A stretch of DNA of 64,000 nt from Novosphingobium sp. (GCF_039595395.1 NZ_JBCNLP010000001.1:558001-622000); one strand, 5' to 3'. Positions 1 to 10,520 are shown, numbered from the stretch's first letter. Notes: a model not told the origin generated them from the sequence alone. Program-made: numbers and translations.

Positions 1-3000
1 GACCTACAATGGCCTGTCCCCCAAGGACATGTCGGGCCGTATCATCTACAATTACGAGCGTCAGTTGACCGCCACGGTCAATGACATCGAGCATATGGAA
101 AGCTCCTCGTACAACGGCATCGGCGTGGTGAAGATCTTCTTCCAGCCGGGCGTCGACATCCGCACCGCCACCGCGCAGGTCACCTCGACCTCGCAGACGG
201 TGCTGAAGCAGATGCCGGCGGGCACCACCCCGCCGCTGATCCTGAACTACAACGCCTCGACCGTGCCGATCCTGCAGATCGCGCTGTCTTCGGGCGTTCT
301 GTCGGAGCAGCAGCTGTTCGATCTTGGCCAGAACACCATCCGCTCCTCGCTGGCGACGGTGCAGGGTGCGGCCTTGCCGTCGCCCTATGGTGGCCGTGTG
401 CGTCAGATCCAGATCGACCTCGACCCGCAGGCGCTGCAGGCCCGCCATCTCTCGCCCGCCGATGTGGGCGCGGCGCTGGCCTCGCAGAACCAGATCATCC
501 CGGCCGGCACGGCGCGCATCGGTACCTATGAGTACAACGTCAATCTGAACAATGCGCCCGAAGCCATCGACGCGCTGAACGACCTGCCGATCAAGACGGT
601 GGATGGCGCGACCGTGACGATGCGCGACGTGGCCCACGTGCGCGACGGCTCGCCCCCGCAGCAGAACAAAGTGCGCGTGGACGGCCAGCGCTCGGTGCTG
701 ATGACCATGCTGAAGAACGGCTCGGCCTCCACCCTCGACATCGTCGACGGCACCAAGGCGATGCTGACGCAGCTCAAGCCCTCGCTGCCCGATGGCGTGA
801 ACATCGACCTGCTGTCCGACCAGTCGCTCTTCGTGAAGGGCGCCGCGATCTCGGGCGTGGCGCGCGAGGGCGTGATCGCCGCGGCGCTCACCTCGCTGAT
901 GATCCTGCTGTTCCTGGGCTCCTGGCGCTCGACCCTGATCATCGCCGCCTCGATCCCGCTGGCCATTCTGGCGGCCGTCTGCGGCCTGCTCGCCGACGGG
1001 CGAGACCCTCAACATCATGACGCTGGGCGGCCTGGCGCTGGCGGTCGGCATCCTGGTCGACGACGCCACGGTGACCATCGAGAACATCAACTGGCACCTC
1101 GAGCACGGCAAGGACAGGTGCAGGACGCGATCATGGACGGCGCCCGGCAGATCGTGCTGCCGGCCTTCGTCTCGCTGCTGTGCATCTGCATCGTGTTCGT
1201 GCCGATGTTCTTCCTCGACGGCGTGGCGCGCTTCCTGTTCGTGCCGATGGCCAAGGCGGTGATCTTCGCGATGATCGCCAGCTTCGTGCTCAGCCGCACG
1301 CTGGTGCCGACCATGGGCAACTGGCTGCTGCGCGCCCATGCCGGGCCGCACACCACCGAGCACATGGCCGCCCATGACGCCACCGCCGGTGAGCCCGAGA
1401 CGCGCAACCCGTTCCGCCGCTTCCAGCATGGCTTTGAAAAGCGTTTCGAGAGCGTTCGCCGGGTCTATATCGGCATCCTGCTGACCCTGGCGCTGGCGCG
1501 CCGCAAGCCCTTCGTGATCGGCTTCATGAGCGTGGTTCTGGTCAGCTTCGCGCTGGTGCCGTTCCTGGGCCGCAACTTCTTCCCCACGGTGGATTCGGGC
1601 CAGATCTCGCATGCACGTCCGCGCGCCGGTCGGCACGCGCGTGGAGGAGACCGCCGCCCTGTTCGACCATATCGAGCAGCGCATCCGCCACACCGTGCCC
1701 GCAGAGCAGACCGCCTCGGTGGTCGACAACATCGGCATGACCGTGTCGGGCATCAACCTGACCTATTCGAACAACGGCGGCCGATCGGCTCGCAGGACGG
1801 CGACATCCTGATCTCGCTGAAGGAGGACCACGCGCCCACCGCCGGCTACGTGCGCAAGCTGCGCGAGGTGCTGCCGCGCGCCTTCCCCGGCACCAGCTTC
1901 GCCTTCCTGCCGGCCGACATCGTCAGCCAGATCCTGAACTTCGGCGCCCCCGCCCCGATCGACGTGGTGGTTTCGGGCAAGGACAATGTGGCCAACGAAA
2001 CCTATGCCAATGAGGTCGCCGCGCGCATGAAGCATATCGGCGGCATCGCCGACGCGCGCCTCCAGCAGCCCAGCAACTATCCCGAGTTCAAGGTCGAGGT
2101 CGACCGCACCCAGGCCAACCAGCTCGGCATCACCGAGCAGGACGTGACCAACTCGCTGGTCGGTGAACCTTGCGGGTAGCTCCCAGGTGGCCCCGACCTT
2201 CTGGCTCAACCCCAAGAACGGCGTGTCCTACCCGATCGTGGTGCAGACGCCGCAATATGCCAATGACTCGATCTCGGCGCTGCACAATGTGTCCGTCACC
2301 GGTGTCGGCACCTTCCAGACGCTGAACAACGTCAGCAACATCCATCGCGGCCTGACCTCGGCGCTGATCACCCACTATTCGATCCGCCCCGCGATCGACA
2401 TCTACGCCACCACGCAGGGCCGCGACCTGGGCGCCGTGGCCGCCGACATCGACCAGATCCTGAAGGCCACCGCAGAAGGACCTGCCCAAGGGCTCGACCG
2501 TGGCGCTGCGCGGCCAGGTGCAGACCATGAACGCGCGCCTTCGCCGGCCTGCTCCTGGGCCTGGCGGGTGCGATCGTGCTGATCTACCTGCTGATCGTGG
2601 TGAACTTCCAGTCCTGGGCCGATCCCGGCGGTGATCGTCTCGGCGCTGCCGGCCGCGCTGGCCGGCATCGTCTGGATGCTGTTCGCCACGGGCACCCCAT
2701 TGTCGGTGCCGGCGCTGACCGGCGCGATCCTGTGCATGGGCGTGGCCACCGCCAACTCGATCCTGGTGGTCAGCTTCGCGCGCGAACGCCTGGCCGAGCA
2801 CCGGCGACGCGCTGGACGGCCGCGCTGGAGGCCGGCTTCACGCGCTTCCGCCCGGTGCTGATGACGGCGCTGGCGATGATCATCGGCATGGCGCCGATGG
2901 CGCTCGGCCTGGGCGACGGCGGCGAGCAGAACGCGCCGCTGGGCCGCGCCGTGATCGGCGGCCTGGTCTTCGCCACCCTCGCCACGCTGTTCTTCGTCCC

Positions 3001-3110
3001 CGTGGTGTTCAGCCATCGTGCATCGTCACATGAAGGCCGGTTCCTCGCAGCCTGCCGACACCTCCACCTCCCTTGCCGCCCATGAAGCCGCGGAGCCCGC
3101 ACATGTCTGA
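1..3110 (+). pseudogene. RND efflux pump inner-membrane subunit, 5'-partial, multiply frameshifted
   Basis: Proton-driven inner-membrane transporter of a tripartite RND (AcrB/MdtB-like) drug efflux system. Coding is open from base 2, so the first few dozen residues lie outside the window; the last in-frame stop is TGA at 3108-3110. RND hallmarks survive: the periplasmic stretch with FFQPGVD and NIGMTVSG, the membrane motif LALAVGILVDDATVTIEN, and LVPTMGNWLL. The frame changes at about 992, 1115, 1609, 1786, 2166, 2479, 2535, 2627, 2800, 2815 and 3013; each is explained by one base gained or lost, usually in a C or G run, and homology resumes at once. No stretch of coding information is missing, so recent decay or consensus error is more likely than old decay. 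The end overlaps the adaptor start (ATGTCTGA), so the three genes form an operon. Confidence 0.8.
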
Positions 3111-4278
3111 ACACAATGAATCCGATGCCCTGCTCTCCGGCCATGTGGCCCCGCCTCGGGGTCTGGCCAAGATCGGGCTGATCGCAGGCGGCGTGGCCGT
3201 GCTGGTGGTGGCCTGGGGGCTGGTCAGCCGCAATCACGCCGATGTCAGTGCCCAGAGCTTCGCCGATGCGCAATCGGTGCCCACGGTCCATCTGGTCGCG
3301 CCGGGCAAGGCGGGCAGCTCCACCCAGCTCGTGCTGCCCGGCACGATGCAGGCTTGGACCTCGGCGCGCATCTTCCCCCGCGTCTCCGGCTATGTGCGGT
3401 CGTGGGACAAGGATATCGGCGCGATGGTCGGTTCGGGCACACCGCTCGGCTATATCGACACGCCCGAACTCGACCAGCAGATCATTCAGGCCCGCGCCAC
3501 CCTGCAGCGCACCAAGGCGCAGGCCTCGCTGGCCAAGTCGACCGCCGCGCGCTGGAACGATCTGCTGACCTCCAACTCGGTCTCGCATCAGGAGGCCGAC
3601 GAAAAGAACGCGGGTGCCGCCACCGCCACGGCCACCGTGGCCGAGGCTCAGGCCAATCTGGGCCGCCTGCTGGCGATGAAGTCCTATGCCACGGTGCGGG
3701 CGCCTTTCGCGGGCGTGGTCACGCTGCGTCAGTCGGACATCGGCGATCTGGTGGGCCCCGGCACCACCAACCCGCAGCCGATGTTCGCCGTGGCCGACGA
3801 ACACCGCATGCGCATCTATGTGAATGTGCCTCAGCAATATTCGGCGCAGATCCATGCGGGCCTCACCGCCGGCCTGACCGTGCCCGAAGCGCCGGGGCAG
3901 GTGATGCATGCCACCGTGCTGGCGCAGGCCAATGCCATCAGCCAGCAGAGCGGCGCGCTTCAGGTGCAGCTTGAAATCGACAATCCGCAGCATCTGCTCA
4001 AGACCGGCGGTTACGCTCAGGTCAGCTTCAACCTGCCGGTGCCGGTGGGTCTGGTGACCGTGCCCTCCAGCGCGCTGGTGCTGCGTGGCGGCGGAACCCG
4101 CGTGGGTACGGTGACGCCTGACGGTCATGTCCGCCTGATCCCGGTGACGGTGGGCCGCGACATGGGCGCCACGGTGCAGATCACCTCGGGCCTGTCGCCC
4201 GACATGAAGATCATCAACGATCCGGCCGATTCCATCGCCGATGGCCAGAAGGTGGAGATCGGGGGCAGCCATGGCTAA
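3103..4278 (+). CDS. RND efflux periplasmic adaptor (membrane fusion protein)
   Basis: Periplasmic adaptor linking the RND pump to the outer-membrane channel. The 391-residue protein has one N-terminal membrane anchor (about residues 24-42), then beta-barrel, lipoyl and alpha-hairpin regions typical of HlyD/AcrA proteins: SARIFPRVSGYV and IDTPELDQQI at the lipoyl half, a helical hairpin around residues 125-190, and the second lipoyl half YATVRAPFAGVVTLR. ATG 3103 has GGAG at 3092 and overlaps the pump stop by 8 bases; an upstream in-frame TTG at 3073 lacks such support. Its own stop overlaps the next gene in the same way (ATGGCTAA at 4271). The reading frame is intact and its codon use is host-like, in contrast to the pump. 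Confidence 0.93.
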   Translation: MSEHNESDALLSGHVAPPRGLAKIGLIAGGVAVLVVAWGLVSRNHADVSAQSFADAQSVPTVHLVAPGKAGSSTQLVLPGTMQAWTSARIFPRVSGYVRSWDKDIGAMVGSGTPLGYIDTPELDQQIIQARATLQRTKAQASLAKSTAARWNDLLTSNSVSHQEADEKNAGAATATATVAEAQANLGRLLAMKSYATVRAPFAGVVTLRQSDIGDLVGPGTTNPQPMFAVADEHRMRIYVNVPQQYSAQIHAGLTAGLTVPEAPGQVMHATVLAQANAISQQSGALQVQLEIDNPQHLLKTGGYAQVSFNLPVPVGLVTVPSSALVLRGGGTRVGTVTPDGHVRLIPVTVGRDMGATVQITSGLSPDMKIINDPADSIADGQKVEIGGSHG

Positions 4279-5686
4279 GCGCCTGCTGACCGGGCTGGCC
4301 CTGCTGGCGGCCACGTCGCTGGGCGCCTGTTCGCAGGTGCCTGCCTATCACCCGCCCGTCGCCCCCAATCCCCCCGCCTTCCGCGAGGGCGGGCCATGGA
4401 GCATGGCGACGCCCTCCACCACGGCGCAGGCCGGTCACTGGTGGGAAGGTTTCGGCGATCCCGTGCTCAACGAGCTGGAAGGCCGCATCGAAAAGGACAG
4501 CCCGACGCTGGCCGCCGCTCTCGCCCGGCGCGATCAGGCGTCCGCTGCGCTGCGCGGGGCCCGTGCGGACCTGTTTCCGCAGCTCAATGCCAACAGCAAC
4601 CTGACCTACAATCGCCAGTCGCAGGACCGTCCGCTGCGCAACACCACCGGTCAGGAAAACATCTATGGCAACAACACGCTGGGCGGCACGGCCAGCTATG
4701 AGCTGGATCTGTGGGGCCGGGTGCGCGCGCAGGTCGCGGCGGGCCGGGCCAATGCGCTGGCCAGCGAGGATGATGTCGCCGCCGTCCGCCTGAGCCTTCA
4801 GGCTGATCTGGCCGCCTATTACATCACCCTGCGTGGGCTGGACCGCGAGGCCGATCTGCTGACTCACACCGTGGCCGCTTATCAGCAGGCCGATGACGTC
4901 ACCCAGCACCGCTTCAAGGGCGGCATCGCCACCGGCATCGAGACCGGCCAGTCGGGCGCCCAGCTTGCGGATGCTCAGGCCCAGCTTGCCGATGTGCAGG
5001 CCGCCCGCGCCAAGGTCGAGCATGCCATCGCCACGCTGGTCGGCTCCACCGCATCGGAGCTGACGCTGGCCGCCAACATCACCCCGCTCAGCGCGCTGAG
5101 CGCCGACGTTGGCCTGCCCTCCACCCTGCTGCAGCGCCGCCCCGACATTGCCGCTGCCGAGCGTCGCATGTTCGCGGCCAATGAGGGCATCGGTCAGGCC
5201 CGCGCGGCGGCCTTCCCGCAGATCAGCCTGATGGGCGGGGGCGGCACCAATTCGACGGTGCTGTCGGGTTTGGGGTCGGCGCCGAATCTGTTCTGGGCGC
5301 TGGGCCCCTCGATCAGCCTGCCGCTGTTCACCGGCGGGCGGATCAAGGCGGGCATCGCCACGGCGCGGGCCAAGTGGGATGAATCCACCGCCACCTATCG
5401 CCAGACGGTGCTGACCGCCTTCCAGCAGGTGGAGGACAGCCTGTCCGACCTGCACCATCTGGGCGATGAGGACGCCGCCGAGCATCGCGCCGTCACCAAT
5501 GCCGAGCAGGCCGCCCAGCTCTCAATGAACCGCTACAACAAGGGCGCGTCGAGCTACCTCGATGTCGTCACCGCCCAGACCACCGAACTGACCGCCCGTC
5601 GCAAGGCGCTTCAGGTCGAGACCGCGCGCCTGCAGGCGGGCGTGGCGCTGGTGCGGGCCCTTGGCGGCGGCTGGCAGAAGGCCTAG
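4271..5686 (+). CDS. NodT-family outer-membrane efflux lipoprotein
   Basis: TolC-like outer-membrane channel that completes the tripartite pump. The 471-residue protein begins with a lipoprotein signal ending at Cys20 (LGAC lipobox) and contains the two repeats of the OEP family, with WWEGFGDPVLNELE near the N-terminus, YELDLWGRVRAQVAA in the middle and LLQRRPDIAAAERR before the second half. These are standard NodT landmarks. The start at 4271 overlaps the adaptor stop by 8 bases, so translation is probably coupled. A separate NodT protein closes the FUSC operon at 21.8 kb; the two belong to different operons. Confidence 0.93.
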   Translation: MAKRLLTGLALLAATSLGACSQVPAYHPPVAPNPPAFREGGPWSMATPSTTAQAGHWWEGFGDPVLNELEGRIEKDSPTLAAALARRDQASAALRGARADLFPQLNANSNLTYNRQSQDRPLRNTTGQENIYGNNTLGGTASYELDLWGRVRAQVAAGRANALASEDDVAAVRLSLQADLAAYYITLRGLDREADLLTHTVAAYQQADDVTQHRFKGGIATGIETGQSGAQLADAQAQLADVQAARAKVEHAIATLVGSTASELTLAANITPLSALSADVGLPSTLLQRRPDIAAAERRMFAANEGIGQARAAAFPQISLMGGGGTNSTVLSGLGSAPNLFWALGPSISLPLFTGGRIKAGIATARAKWDESTATYRQTVLTAFQQVEDSLSDLHHLGDEDAAEHRAVTNAEQAAQLSMNRYNKGASSYLDVVTAQTTELTARRKALQVETARLQAGVALVRALGGGWQKA

Positions 5687-5707
5687 GAGTATCAACATCG
5701 TGTCAGC

Positions 5708-5760
5708 GCGGCACGGGGACCTTCCCACCCGGTCAGGGTGAGGGAGGGAGCCCGTGCCGC
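5708..5760. repeat. GC-rich intergenic palindrome
   Basis: Perfect 10-bp arms (GCGGCACGGG at 5708-5717 and its complement at 5751-5760) enclose a second imperfect pairing of CCTTCCCACCC with GGGTGAGGGAGG. It lies between the OMF stop and the MFS start. The GCGGCAC core and the CCC-rich inner arm resemble the long stems at 50.5 and 59.2 kb, so this may be a reduced member of that family. It could also serve as a transcription terminator for the pump operon, although no T tract follows. Confidence 0.6.
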
Positions 5761-5819
5761 CTGCCCGGCCTTGTCCGGATGACTGACCGGGCATTCCCGC
5801 CCCCTTTCAGGAGTTGCCC

Positions 5820-7379
5820 GTGAGCACCGATCTGCCCCGCCCCCCGGACCTTGTCTCCGCATCGGGAGGCGGGCTGGCGGGCGGCGCGGCGGCTGCCGTG
5901 GGCGCGCCACCCTCTGCCGAGGAAATCGGGGGCGCCTCCGCTGGCGATGCGAGCGGCGCTCCGGCGCGCACCGTGGGCTATCGCACCATGGCGATCATCA
6001 TCGCCAGCGCGCTGTTCATGGAATTTCTCGACGCGACGGTGCTGTCCACCGCTTTGCCGACCATGGCGCGCGACTTCCATGTCCGCGCGCCCGACATGAG
6101 CGTGGCGCTCACCGCCTATCTGCTGGCGCTGGCGATCTTCATCCCCGCCTCGGGCCGTCTGGCCGACCGTTTTGGCGCGCGCAGCGTGTTCCGCACCGCG
6201 ATCATGCTCTTCATGTTCGGCAGCGTGGGCTGCGGTCTGGCCCCGACGCTGGAGGCCATGGTGGCGGCGCGCTTCGTGCAGGGGCTGGGCGGGGCGATGA
6301 TGATCCCGGTCGGGCGGCTGGTGCTGCTGCGCTCGGTGGACAAGGCCGATATGGTCGATGCCATGAGCTGGCTGATGGCCCCGGCGATGATCGGGCCTAT
6401 TCTCGGCCCGCCGCTGGGGGGCCTGATCGTGACCTGGCTCGACTGGCGCTGGATCTTCTACATCAACCTGCCCATGGCCGTGCTGGCGGTGTGGCTGGTG
6501 GGCCGCTACATCCCCGATATCCGCGACGATGTGAATGAGCCCTTCGACTGGCTGGGCTTCGTGCTGAGCGGCATCGCGCTGGGCTGCCTGCTGTTCGGCT
6601 GCGAATTTGTCAGCCGCTCGGGGCAGGGCTGGCTGGCGGTGCTGCTGCTGGGGCTGGGGACCACCACGGGCCTTGCCTATCTGCGCCATGCGCAGGGCAA
6701 CCCCGGCGCGATCCTCGACCTGACACTGCTGAAGGACCAGACCTTCCGTCTCTCGGTGATCGCCGGGTCGATCACGCGGGTCACGCAGGGCGCCCAGCCT
6801 TTCCTGCTGCCGCTGATGATGCAGCTCGCTTTCGGCTTTTCCGCCGCGCGCAGTGGTACCATCACTGTCGCGACTGCCTGCGGATCGCTGGCGATGAAGA
6901 GCATGGCGCCGCGTCTGCTGCGCCGTTTCGGCTTCCGCATGGCGCTGGTGTGGAACGGCATCTTCGCCACCATGGGCTATGCTGTCTGCGGGCTGTTTTC
7001 GCCGGCATGGACCGACTGGCAGATGTTCGGCGTGCTGAGCATCTGCGGCATGTCGATGTCGTTCCAGTTCACCGCCTACAACACCATCGCCTATGCGGGG
7101 ATCGAGAAAGAGGCGATGAGCCGGGCGACGGCCTTCTATGCCACTTTCCAGCAGTTGATGCTGTCGCTGGGCATTTGCGCCGGGGCGATGGCGCTGCATG
7201 GGGCGATGCTGATCGATGGCCATCTGCGGCCCGCGCATGAGGATTTCTCGGTGGCCTTCTGGGCGGTCTGCACCATTTCGCTGACGGCCACGATCTGGAA
7301 CCTGCGCTTCGCCCCCGATGCCGGGGCCGAGATCAGCGGCCATGCCTATGTCGAGGGTGAGGCGCCCACCAAGGGGTGA
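5820..7379 (+). CDS. DHA2-family (EmrB/QacA type) MFS multidrug exporter
   Basis: Inner-membrane drug/proton antiporter of the 14-helix type. The 519-residue protein has a low-complexity cytoplasmic N-terminus (about 50 residues rich in Ala, Gly and Pro), then the hallmark first helix with FMEFLDATVLSTALP, the motif A loop GRLADRFGARSVFR, and motif C-like GPILGPPLGGLIVTWLDWRW. GTG 5820 is preferred over an in-frame TTG at 5814, because the CAGGAG Shine-Dalgarno at 5808-5813 abuts the TTG but sits 6 bases before the GTG. No HlyD partner is adjacent, unlike emrAB operons. It lies 133 bp downstream of the RND operon and could be read from it. Substrate unknown. Confidence 0.9.
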   Translation: MSTDLPRPPDLVSASGGGLAGGAAAAVGAPPSAEEIGGASAGDASGAPARTVGYRTMAIIIASALFMEFLDATVLSTALPTMARDFHVRAPDMSVALTAYLLALAIFIPASGRLADRFGARSVFRTAIMLFMFGSVGCGLAPTLEAMVAARFVQGLGGAMMIPVGRLVLLRSVDKADMVDAMSWLMAPAMIGPILGPPLGGLIVTWLDWRWIFYINLPMAVLAVWLVGRYIPDIRDDVNEPFDWLGFVLSGIALGCLLFGCEFVSRSGQGWLAVLLLGLGTTTGLAYLRHAQGNPGAILDLTLLKDQTFRLSVIAGSITRVTQGAQPFLLPLMMQLAFGFSAARSGTITVATACGSLAMKSMAPRLLRRFGFRMALVWNGIFATMGYAVCGLFSPAWTDWQMFGVLSICGMSMSFQFTAYNTIAYAGIEKEAMSRATAFYATFQQLMLSLGICAGAMALHGAMLIDGHLRPAHEDFSVAFWAVCTISLTATIWNLRFAPDAGAEISGHAYVEGEAPTKG

Positions 7380-7393
7380 GCGCCTCGTGAGAC

Positions 7394-9802
7394 TCAGTAC
7401 TCGGCCGAGATGCTGAACTGCCAGGTCCGCGGCGACAGCGGACGGAACGCCCCGTCGCCCGTGGCCGTGGTGGACACGAAAGCCAGCGTATCCTTGTTGA
7501 ACACATTGTCGATGTTGAAGCGCGCCTTCACGGTCTTGAGCGGCCCCAGATGCCAGCCGTCGCCGATATCAACATAGGCGTTCCACACGGTGTAGGCGGG
7601 CACGTTCGAGCCCGGCGTGTTGTCCAGCGTCGACCAGCGGCCCGAGGTGTATTTGCCGCTGAAATTGGCCACCAGCCAGCTTGCCGGTTCCACGGTCACG
7701 CCGCCATTGACCAGCCATGTCGCGCTGTCGGGCAGCACCTTGCCCTGCGTGGCATAGAGGATCGCCGTGCCGTTCATCACATTGTCCAGCGCGCGGGCAT
7801 GGTTGTAGGTGGCCGACAGGTTGAAATAGGCCAGACCATGCAGGAAGCCGGGCTTATAAGTGCCCGACAGCTCCGCGCCGTAAGCCTCCACCCGGCCGAC
7901 ATTGGTGTAGTAGATTTCCGTCGCGCCGGACGACCCTGCCAGGAAGGTGGTGATCGACTGGATGCGGTTCTTGTATTTGGTGTAGTATGTCGCCAGCGAG
8001 GCGTACAATTCCTTCTGCCTTGTGCGGATGCCGAACTCGACATTCTGCGAGCGTTCCGGCGCCGGGGCGGGGACCACGCCATTGCTGCTGGCCAGCGTGA
8101 CCGAGAAGATATCGTCGATCCCCTTGGGCTCGGCCATGTTCTCGGCATAGGAGGCGAAGAGCTGGGTGCGCGGGTCCAGCTTGTAGACTGCGCCCACCAG
8201 CGGCAGGAACAGATCGTTGTAATTCACCTGATTGGACTTGGGCCCATAGCCCGCAACGCCCACGCCGTTCACCACGCGGTAGTAATCGGCATAGTCGCGA
8301 TAGCCGCGCTGGACGTAATCGATGTTGAGGCCCTTGAAGCCCGCCGTCAGCTCCAGCTTGCCCAGCGTGACCTGATCCTTCAGGAAAATCTGGGTGGTGT
8401 TGCGGTCGGCGCGATAGTCGCGGCGCAGGAACACCGCCTGACTCAGGTCGGGATCGCTGGCGGGCGAACCGTCGGTGGTGTTGTAGCGCGCCTGGGTGCG
8501 GTGGTAATGCTCCACCTCGCCCCAGATGCCCGCCTCGATATGGTTGATGCCCGCATCCCAGTGCAGCGTGCTGGTGATGCCATAGCGGTTGCCGCCCACG
8601 CCGGACTTGCCATATTGCGTGCCCTTGGGGGCCACCACATTCAGGCCCGCGGCCTTCTCGCCGGTGTAGATCGACAGGCTGTTTGCATAGGAGTCGGGCG
8701 AGACACCGTAACCGGCCTTGTGCTCCCAATAGCCGGTCGATTCCAGATAGACGCCCTGCGCGATGCCAAGGTGCACCGTGCCGCCATAGAGCCGGTCGTT
8801 GCGCACATTGATCGCCAGCGGGGCGGTGTAGGTGTAGTTGGTGTTCGAATAGGGCACGCCCGCCACGCTGGGGGCAAAGCCCGGCGTGGTGTTGGGCGGT
8901 GTGTCGATATAGCCGCGATAGCGCCCGGTCTTGCCGCCCAGATCGGGCGTGGTGGAGGTGTATTGCGCGCGGGTCAGCGTGGGCGAGTCATTGTCGTGGA
9001 AATCGTTGGAAACGAACTTCAGCCGTGCCCAGCTATCCCCGCCCAGATCGGCATGGAGCTGTGCTTCCCAATGGGTGCGGTGCACGCCGCCCGCGCCGCG
9101 CCACAGATCACTGTCCAGCTTGGTGCGGCTGACATAGGCGCTGATCGGGCCAAGCTGCCCGGTCGAGGCGCGGATGAAGTTGCGGCGCAGGTTGAACTGG
9201 CCCAGCGCCTCGGACACGAAGAGGCCCGCCTTCTTCTGGGGCGCGATGGAGTTGTAGCGCACCACCGGTCCCAGCGAGGAATAGCTGGGCACCGAAACAT
9301 CGCCCGCCCCCGCCGAGGCGACCACCGAGCCGAGGTTTTCATTGTCCACGTAACGGAACACCGGGCTGCCGCCGAAGGGATCGCTGCGCCCGGTGGGGAT
9401 GCCGTCGACCACAAAGCCGATCTGGTCGAGGTTGTAGGCGCGCACCTGCACACTGTTGCCAAATTCATAGAGCCCCAGCGAACCATCGGTCTGCACGTTG
9501 AAGCCGGGAAGCTGTTCCAGCATCTTGAGGCCCGAGACGCCCGCCGGGGCGGAGAGCAGCGCCTGACGGGTGATGGCGACGGTGTTGGTCACCTGATCCT
9601 CACCGATGCTCTGCGAGGCTTCTGACAGGCGGCGACCGGTGACGACCACCACATTGCCATCATCGTTTTCGGGGGGCTTGGCCTCGGTCTTCGGCTCAGC
9701 GGCGGCGGGCGCGGTGGCCGCGCTGGCGGTGCCGGCGGCCATCAGAATGGCCAGCGTCAGCGTGCCGGCGCCGCTGGCGCGCGCGATGGAAGGAAATCTC
9801 AT
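7394..9802 (-). CDS. TonB-dependent outer-membrane receptor
   Basis: An 802-residue outer-membrane active transporter. A Sec signal peptide (about residues 1-28) is followed by the plug, beginning NVVVVTGRRLSEASQSI (the usual TonB-box/plug entry) and including VQVRAYNLDQIGFVVDGIPTG, then a long beta-barrel ending in Tyr (FSISAEY), as expected for outer-membrane insertion. ATG 9802 has AGGGGA a few bases upstream; an in-frame ATG 36 bases further upstream lacks a signal-peptide context. The ligand cannot be told: there is no adjacent siderophore or B12 gene, and an efflux gene is its convergent neighbour. Confidence 0.9.
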   Translation of the reverse strand: MRFPSIARASGAGTLTLAILMAAGTASAATAPAAAEPKTEAKPPENDDGNVVVVTGRRLSEASQSIGEDQVTNTVAITRQALLSAPAGVSGLKMLEQLPGFNVQTDGSLGLYEFGNSVQVRAYNLDQIGFVVDGIPTGRSDPFGGSPVFRYVDNENLGSVVASAGAGDVSVPSYSSLGPVVRYNSIAPQKKAGLFVSEALGQFNLRRNFIRASTGQLGPISAYVSRTKLDSDLWRGAGGVHRTHWEAQLHADLGGDSWARLKFVSNDFHDNDSPTLTRAQYTSTTPDLGGKTGRYRGYIDTPPNTTPGFAPSVAGVPYSNTNYTYTAPLAINVRNDRLYGGTVHLGIAQGVYLESTGYWEHKAGYGVSPDSYANSLSIYTGEKAAGLNVVAPKGTQYGKSGVGGNRYGITSTLHWDAGINHIEAGIWGEVEHYHRTQARYNTTDGSPASDPDLSQAVFLRRDYRADRNTTQIFLKDQVTLGKLELTAGFKGLNIDYVQRGYRDYADYYRVVNGVGVAGYGPKSNQVNYNDLFLPLVGAVYKLDPRTQLFASYAENMAEPKGIDDIFSVTLASSNGVVPAPAPERSQNVEFGIRTRQKELYASLATYYTKYKNRIQSITTFLAGSSGATEIYYTNVGRVEAYGAELSGTYKPGFLHGLAYFNLSATYNHARALDNVMNGTAILYATQGKVLPDSATWLVNGGVTVEPASWLVANFSGKYTSGRWSTLDNTPGSNVPAYTVWNAYVDIGDGWHLGPLKTVKARFNIDNVFNKDTLAFVSTTATGDGAFRPLSPRTWQFSISAEY

Positions 9803-10003
9803 GTTTTGTCCCCTGTACGATGCCTGCCGCGTCCACATGGCAGCGGTCCCTGATTTGGCTTTTCATCATCGCTGTCGCGCACGCCCCTGCTTGGGCAGGT
9901 GACGCGTCGCTCCTCCCGGAAAGCGGTGCTTAACCCAGGAAGCGTCGGGGAAATGATTGGAGTTTCAAATACGCTTATTGGCGTAATTCAACGCCGGATT
10001 TCA

Positions 10004-10021
10004 GGCATTTGGACAAATGCC
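10004..10021. promoter_or_regulatory. 18-bp palindrome upstream of the TonB receptor (candidate operator)
   Basis: Perfect 8-bp arms GGCATTTG and CAAATGCC separated by GA, about 200 bp upstream of the receptor start, in the most AT-rich stretch nearby (10022-10055 is mostly A and T). The whole 9803-10127 gap holds no gene. Position and symmetry suggest a dimeric regulator site for the receptor; the regulator is unknown. Confidence 0.4.
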
Positions 10022-10127
10022 ATATAAAAAAACTATAGTATAAAATGGATTTGTTCGCGGGGCTTTACCTAGATTGCGTGGCGGTGAAAGATATGGCCGG
10101 AGCGTTCTCCATGGCCAGTGCAAGCTT

Positions 10128-10520
10128 TCAGCCCAGCGTCAGATAGATTTCGGCCTCGATCACCCATTCGCCCGCCACCTCGCGCCATTTGGCGGTGTAG
10201 TCGCCGCGCGTCACCTGCTGCCCCGTGGTGCCGGTCCAGACGCCATGCTCCATCGCGATAGGCTCGACGGTGGAGGCCACGATCCGCTCGGGGCGGCGCT
10301 GATAGATGGTGCGCTGCTGCGCGGCGAATTCGCGCTTCCAGGCCAGAAGCTGGGCCTTGCGTCCGGCGATCACCGCGCTGTCGGTGCCGGTCACCAGCAT
10401 GGCGTCATGGGCCAGCAGCGTGCCGATGGCATGCAGATCGCCTTGCGCCAGCGCATGGTTGAAGGCGGCGCGGCGCAGGCGGATGGCAAGGTCCGGGGCG
10501 CCGGTGATCGGAGAGGTCAT
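10128..10520 (-). CDS. SnoaL-like / nuclear transport factor 2 family protein
   Basis: A 130-residue protein with the cone-shaped alpha+beta-barrel pattern of DUF4440/SnoaL proteins: a helical N-terminus (DLAIRLRRAAFNHALAQGD), then LHAIGTLLAHDAMLVTGTDS, a middle region ending WTGTTG, and strands WREVAGEWVIEAEIYLTLG. Function in this superfamily ranges from enzymes to binding proteins and cannot be assigned. ATG 10520 is the first start giving a normal family length; the reading frame stays open upstream only through the repeat at 10716-10829. It reads away from the FUSC gene and toward the TonB receptor. Confidence 0.75.
   Translation of the reverse strand: MTSPITGAPDLAIRLRRAAFNHALAQGDLHAIGTLLAHDAMLVTGTDSAVIAGRKAQLLAWKREFAAQQRTIYQRRPERIVASTVEPIAMEHGVWTGTTGQQVTRGDYTAKWREVAGEWVIEAEIYLTLG

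Noticed and set aside
5733..7343. Long open frame of 536 codons on the minus strand opposite the MFS gene
   Set aside because: Its product is low-complexity (His/Gln/Arg/Ala-rich), has no recognisable domain, and mirrors the GC-rich third-position pattern of the true plus-strand gene.
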